DNA of 64,000 bases from Chitinophaga sp. MM2321 (GTDB lineage Bacteria; Bacteroidota; Bacteroidia; Chitinophagales; Chitinophagaceae). The notes under the pieces are model-generated. The model searched no databases. It was not told where the DNA came from and saw only the letters and a program-made list of their open reading frames with translations. Shown piece by piece: positions 60,940 through 64,000 of this stretch. Both the position numbers and the translations under genes were made by a program. Numbering within the stretch: position 1 is the first letter of the stretch; the number at the start of each line of letters is the position of its first letter. The DNA is taken from positions 3,534,001-3,598,000 of the forward strand of contig NZ_OZ035533.1 of the NCBI RefSeq assembly GCF_964033635.1, in the 5' to 3' direction.

Positions 60940-61272
60940 ATGAAAGGTACAAACCTCGGAGAATTCGAAGAACTGGTGCTACTCACCGTTGCAGCGTTGA
61001 TGAACGAAGCATATAGCGTAACGATATGCGACGAACTCTCGAACCATACCGGCCGTTCAGTGAAACTTGGTGTGGTACACGCGGTGCTCAACCGTCTGGA
61101 AGAGAAGGGACTTCTGAAAAGTGAGCTGGGGGAAGCAACGAAGGCCCGTGGTGGTAAACGCAAAAGATTCTATCAACTTACGATGCTGGGAAAAACAGCA
61201 TTGATCACCGCCAAATCGATGCGCGATCAGCTGTGGGCCAGGATACCATCGCTTGCCTGGAAAAATATGTAG
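60940..61272 (+). CDS. PadR-family transcriptional regulator
   Basis: The 110-residue protein begins MKGTNLGEFEELVLLTVAAL and has the winged-helix signature ELSNHTGRSVKLGVVHAVLN, RLEEKGLLKSELGEATKARGGKRKRFYQLT. This is the small PadR type found next to FtsX-like permeases. It is one base upstream of the permease gene and must be co-transcribed with it. It probably represses its own operon through the dyad at 60890-60917. Confidence 0.92.
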   Translation: MKGTNLGEFEELVLLTVAALMNEAYSVTICDELSNHTGRSVKLGVVHAVLNRLEEKGLLKSELGEATKARGGKRKRFYQLTMLGKTALITAKSMRDQLWARIPSLAWKNM

Positions 61273-61273
61273 C

Positions 61274-63919
61274 ATGAAAGAACAACGGCAACACCATCCG
61301 CCCTCCTGGGCACAACGATTTGTAGAATGGTATTGTAAGCCAGGACTTGTAGAGGACCTTACGGGGGATCTCAACGAATGCTTCGAGCGGAATCTACAAT
61401 CCATTGGGCCACGCCGTGCAAAGCTGATCTACATAATTGATGCCTTCAAGTTCTTCAGGAGTTATACGGTGAGAAGTTCAATATTTGTCAACCTTTTTAT
61501 GAACCGGATCATGATCGGAAGCTACTTCAAAACATCAGGGCGCAACCTCATGCGCAACAAGCTGTTCTCATTCATCAATATTCTTGGCCTGGCCATTAGT
61601 ATGTCCGTTGGTTTACTGCTGATCGCGTTTATACTCGACCTGCATTCGTACGACAGATTCCACAAAAATGGCGGGAGAATCTATCGCATTACCAATATTT
61701 TGACCTCCAACAGCGAAGAAAACGGCAAGTTTGCGTCCACATCCATAAAAACAGGAAAGCTCATCCGCGAGAAAGTGACCGGCATTGAAGATGTGGCTAT
61801 TATGCGCAACAACTTTTCAGGCGATGCGAAGGTGGGCGACAATATTCTCCCTATCAAGGGCTTCTGGGCAGAGCCGTCGCTATTCAGGATCTTTACATTT
61901 CCGATGGTGGAAGGCAACCCCGAAACGGCGCTAAAAGATCCTTATTCGGTTGTGCTCACGGAGACGGCAGCAAGGAAGCTGTTCGGCCAACAGGCTGCGC
62001 TCGGCAAGGCAATCAAGATCGATACACTCGTGTACCAGGTGACCGGTGTCATGAAGGACGTTCCCTTCTTTTCGCATATCAGTTTCGAAGCACTGGTATC
62101 GTTGTCCACGGCTGAACAAACCAATAAAGACGATAAAAGTTTTGCAGCATGGACAAACATGTGGTCCAACTCCGTGTACGTCCTCCCCTCAAAAAATGCC
62201 GACATGGCTGCAATCCAGTCGCAACTCGACAGACTTGCAAGAACGGATCTCAACGAAGAAAATACCAGGATCCAACTCGAACTGCTTCCTTTATACAACA
62301 TCGTGGTTGGAGAGAGCCTCCGTCAATCCGAGGGCGGTCCTGGCTTCGTGGGTCCTCACATGTCCCCTATGCTGCTTTGGATACTCAGCGGACTGGCATT
62401 TATTGTGATATTGTCTGCATGTTTCAACTATACCAATCTTTCGATAGCGCGTGCTACGCGCCGTATTAAGGAGATAGGTCTTCGCAAAGCTATCGGCGCC
62501 GGCAAGCGCCAGGTACAGCTACAGTTCCTGGCCGAGGCGGTCATGATCTCCCTGGCAGCCCTTCTTCTTTCATTCCTATTGTTTCTCGTATTGCGACCGC
62601 TACTGATCAACATGGCACCGGAGATGCAGCGCACGGTAACGCTCGATCTTACACCATCCATGATTGCAATCTTCATCGTTTTTTCGGTCGCCGTAGGAGT
62701 AATTGCAGGTTTCACACCCGCTATATTCTTTTCGAAAATCAGCCCCATCAATGCTTTCGGAAATGTTTCATCGGTAAAAATGTTCAAACACCTGACACTC
62801 AGGCGCGCTTTGGTGGTGATTCAATATACGGTTACACTGATCTTTATTACAACAACTGCCATCGGCTATGTACAGTATAAGAACATACTGGCATTCGACC
62901 TGGGATTCAGCACAGCAAACATTCTGAACATTAATATGCTGGATAATAAACCGGACGCACTACTCCAGGAACTCAGTGAGATGCCGGAAGTAACTGCACT
63001 GTCCCGGTCACTGATCACCACCGGCGTAGGGAACGCCTGGGGCGGTAATATGAAATATAAAGATTCGCGGGATTCTGTTCTGGTCATGACCAACCATGTT
63101 GACGAGAATTATTTACCGCTGCATAGCTATAAACTCCTTGCCGGCGAAAATTTTATTGCCAGACCCACCACAGCCCAGGCTGTCGGCGAGGTGATTGTTA
63201 ACGAGCAGGTTTTAAAGCGATTCAACATAGGCGCCAACAACCCCCAAAAAGCTATCGGGGAGCAGATCACATTGAATGGACGCAAAATGACCATTGTTGG
63301 CGTAATGCAAGACTTTCACTATGGTAAGGTGGAGAACCTCATCGGACCGGTAGCATTCACGTTCTGGACACCCGAAGACAGGGCCATCATCAGCGCCAAA
63401 ATACAAAGCACCGACATACAGGCCACCTTAGCCAGGATCGGGTCTGTATGGAAGAAGATCGATCGTGTCCATCCGTTTACCGCTGAATTCTATGACGAAG
63501 CAATAAAAGATGCATACAGCGAATTTTCCACCATGATCAAGATCATTGGCTTCCTTTCGTTTCTGGCCATTTCCATTGCATCAATGGGATTGTTCGGAAT
63601 GGTGGTATTCACCACTGAAACAAGACTAAAGGAGATCGGCATCCGAAAAGTGATGGGCGCCAGCGCCGGCAACCTTATATACTTACTGAGCCGAAGTTTT
63701 CTATTTCTCCTGTCAGTATCGGCGCTCATTGCCCTACCGGCTACTTACATCTTCTTCCAAACCGTTGTACTCTCTAATTTCCCCTATCATAAACCCGTGC
63801 AAATCACCGAGCTGTTCGCTGGCTTACTGGCGGTACTGCTGATCGCATTCATTATGATCGGGTCGCAGACGTTGAAGGCGGCAAGGACCAATCCGGTGGC
63901 TGTTCTGAAGAGCGAGTAA
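61274..63919 (+). CDS. FtsX/MacB-type ABC transporter permease with PadR-linked prefix
   Basis: Start at 61274 (MKEQRQHHPPSWAQ) lies one base after the PadR stop; an in-frame ATG seven codons earlier overlaps the PadR gene. The 881-residue protein has an N-terminal permease-prefix domain at about 1-75 (FVEWYCKPGLVEDLTGDLNECFERN) and two FtsX membrane blocks (LFSFINILGLAISMSVGLLL; FNYTNLSIARATRRIKEIGLRKAIGAGKRQ; ETRLKEIGIRKVMGASAGNL). MacB-like extracytoplasmic loops lie between. It needs an ATPase partner encoded elsewhere or outside the window. It could export a peptide or lipid, or act as mechanotransmitter; the substrate is unknown. Confidence 0.93.
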   Translation: MKEQRQHHPPSWAQRFVEWYCKPGLVEDLTGDLNECFERNLQSIGPRRAKLIYIIDAFKFFRSYTVRSSIFVNLFMNRIMIGSYFKTSGRNLMRNKLFSFINILGLAISMSVGLLLIAFILDLHSYDRFHKNGGRIYRITNILTSNSEENGKFASTSIKTGKLIREKVTGIEDVAIMRNNFSGDAKVGDNILPIKGFWAEPSLFRIFTFPMVEGNPETALKDPYSVVLTETAARKLFGQQAALGKAIKIDTLVYQVTGVMKDVPFFSHISFEALVSLSTAEQTNKDDKSFAAWTNMWSNSVYVLPSKNADMAAIQSQLDRLARTDLNEENTRIQLELLPLYNIVVGESLRQSEGGPGFVGPHMSPMLLWILSGLAFIVILSACFNYTNLSIARATRRIKEIGLRKAIGAGKRQVQLQFLAEAVMISLAALLLSFLLFLVLRPLLINMAPEMQRTVTLDLTPSMIAIFIVFSVAVGVIAGFTPAIFFSKISPINAFGNVSSVKMFKHLTLRRALVVIQYTVTLIFITTTAIGYVQYKNILAFDLGFSTANILNINMLDNKPDALLQELSEMPEVTALSRSLITTGVGNAWGGNMKYKDSRDSVLVMTNHVDENYLPLHSYKLLAGENFIARPTTAQAVGEVIVNEQVLKRFNIGANNPQKAIGEQITLNGRKMTIVGVMQDFHYGKVENLIGPVAFTFWTPEDRAIISAKIQSTDIQATLARIGSVWKKIDRVHPFTAEFYDEAIKDAYSEFSTMIKIIGFLSFLAISIASMGLFGMVVFTTETRLKEIGIRKVMGASAGNLIYLLSRSFLFLLSVSALIALPATYIFFQTVVLSNFPYHKPVQITELFAGLLAVLLIAFIMIGSQTLKAARTNPVAVLKSE

Positions 63920-63964
63920 GGGTTACATTGTCAATTTCCTATTATCTATTCTCCACAATACAGG

Positions 63965-63995
63965 TTGAGGAAAAGTTGTTTGTGTATTACCTTTG
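63965..63995 (+). promoter_or_regulatory. Bacteroidota-type promoter at the right edge
   Basis: TTG at 63965-63967 and TACCTTTG at 63988-63995 with a 20-bp spacer match the TTG / TAnnTTTG consensus. It points rightward out of the window, so a gene should begin shortly after position 64000. Confidence 0.65.
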
Positions 63996-64000
63996 CGACG

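Noticed and set aside
1..64000. tRNA, rRNA and insertion sequences
   Set aside because: No cloverleaf, ribosomal core sequence, transposase DDE/HUH motifs or terminal inverted repeats were recognised by eye.

Overview
The window looks like chromosomal DNA of a gliding, polymer-degrading Bacteroidota, most likely Chitinophagaceae (Chitinophaga-like). This rests on a type B type IX secretion (T9SS) sorting domain with a PorP/SprF partner, SusC/SusD with an ECF sigma/FecR pair, several TAnnTTTG-type -7 promoter boxes, Y_Y_Y/propeller sensor architecture, and low reliance on Shine-Dalgarno sites. The genus is inferred; no rRNA or other phylogenetic marker is present.

Layout. 0-9.8 kb: end of an ABC transporter operon (NEW3 protein, ATPase), an isolated GroES N-terminal fragment, a TonB-dependent siderophore-type receptor, a sulfatase/HAD phosphatase/OprP-type porin set, and a PhyH-type dioxygenase. 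9.9-27.3 kb: a surface-adhesin locus. A giant secreted protein of about 3090 residues (three N-terminal modules, 20 tandem Big_2 domains, T9SS type B sorting domain), a PorP/SprF protein and a TPR-PD40-OmpA protein form one minus-strand operon. Paralogous NarL/LuxR response regulators flank it, and a propeller-type histidine kinase overlaps the second one tail to tail. 27.3-33.2 kb: a haem-binding/cytochrome P460-like pair, a membrane Cache-LytTR regulator, an AhpD-like protein, and a Fic protein with an AbiEi-like N-terminus, preceded by an array of TATTRAA boxes at exactly 24-bp pitch.

33.3-47.5 kb is a plastic, decaying zone. It holds a cassette of a truncated small HTH gene, a divergent conserved hypothetical gene and a strong terminator. 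About 12 kb away lies a ruined second copy, in which a polymorphic-toxin remnant and an apparent orphan immunity gene sit between the HTH remnant and the terminator remnant. Among intact genes (CDF and MFS transporters, SnoaL-like lipoprotein, M20 amidohydrolase, TRIC channel, acyltransferase, a possible glycosidase) are debris of a CPA1 antiporter, a YceI protein, a VOC protein and a heparanase-like glycosidase.

47.9-64 kb: a TPR lipoprotein; a sigma/FecR/SusC/SusD/DUF3604 nutrient-uptake locus without obvious polysaccharide-degrading enzymes; an AraC regulator with a short-chain dehydrogenase whose upstream region has two 21-bp direct repeats; a PadR regulator with a perfect inverted repeat in its promoter and an FtsX-type permease; and a promoter at the right edge pointing out of the window.

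The observations most worth a second look are the 24-bp-pitch box array before the Fic gene, the duplicated HTH/hypothetical cassette with toxin/immunity debris in one copy, the 26-bp element shared by the dioxygenase/RR1 intergenic region and the kinase upstream region, and recent internal duplication in the giant adhesin. All coordinates were read by eye; homology assignments come from motif recognition, not searches.
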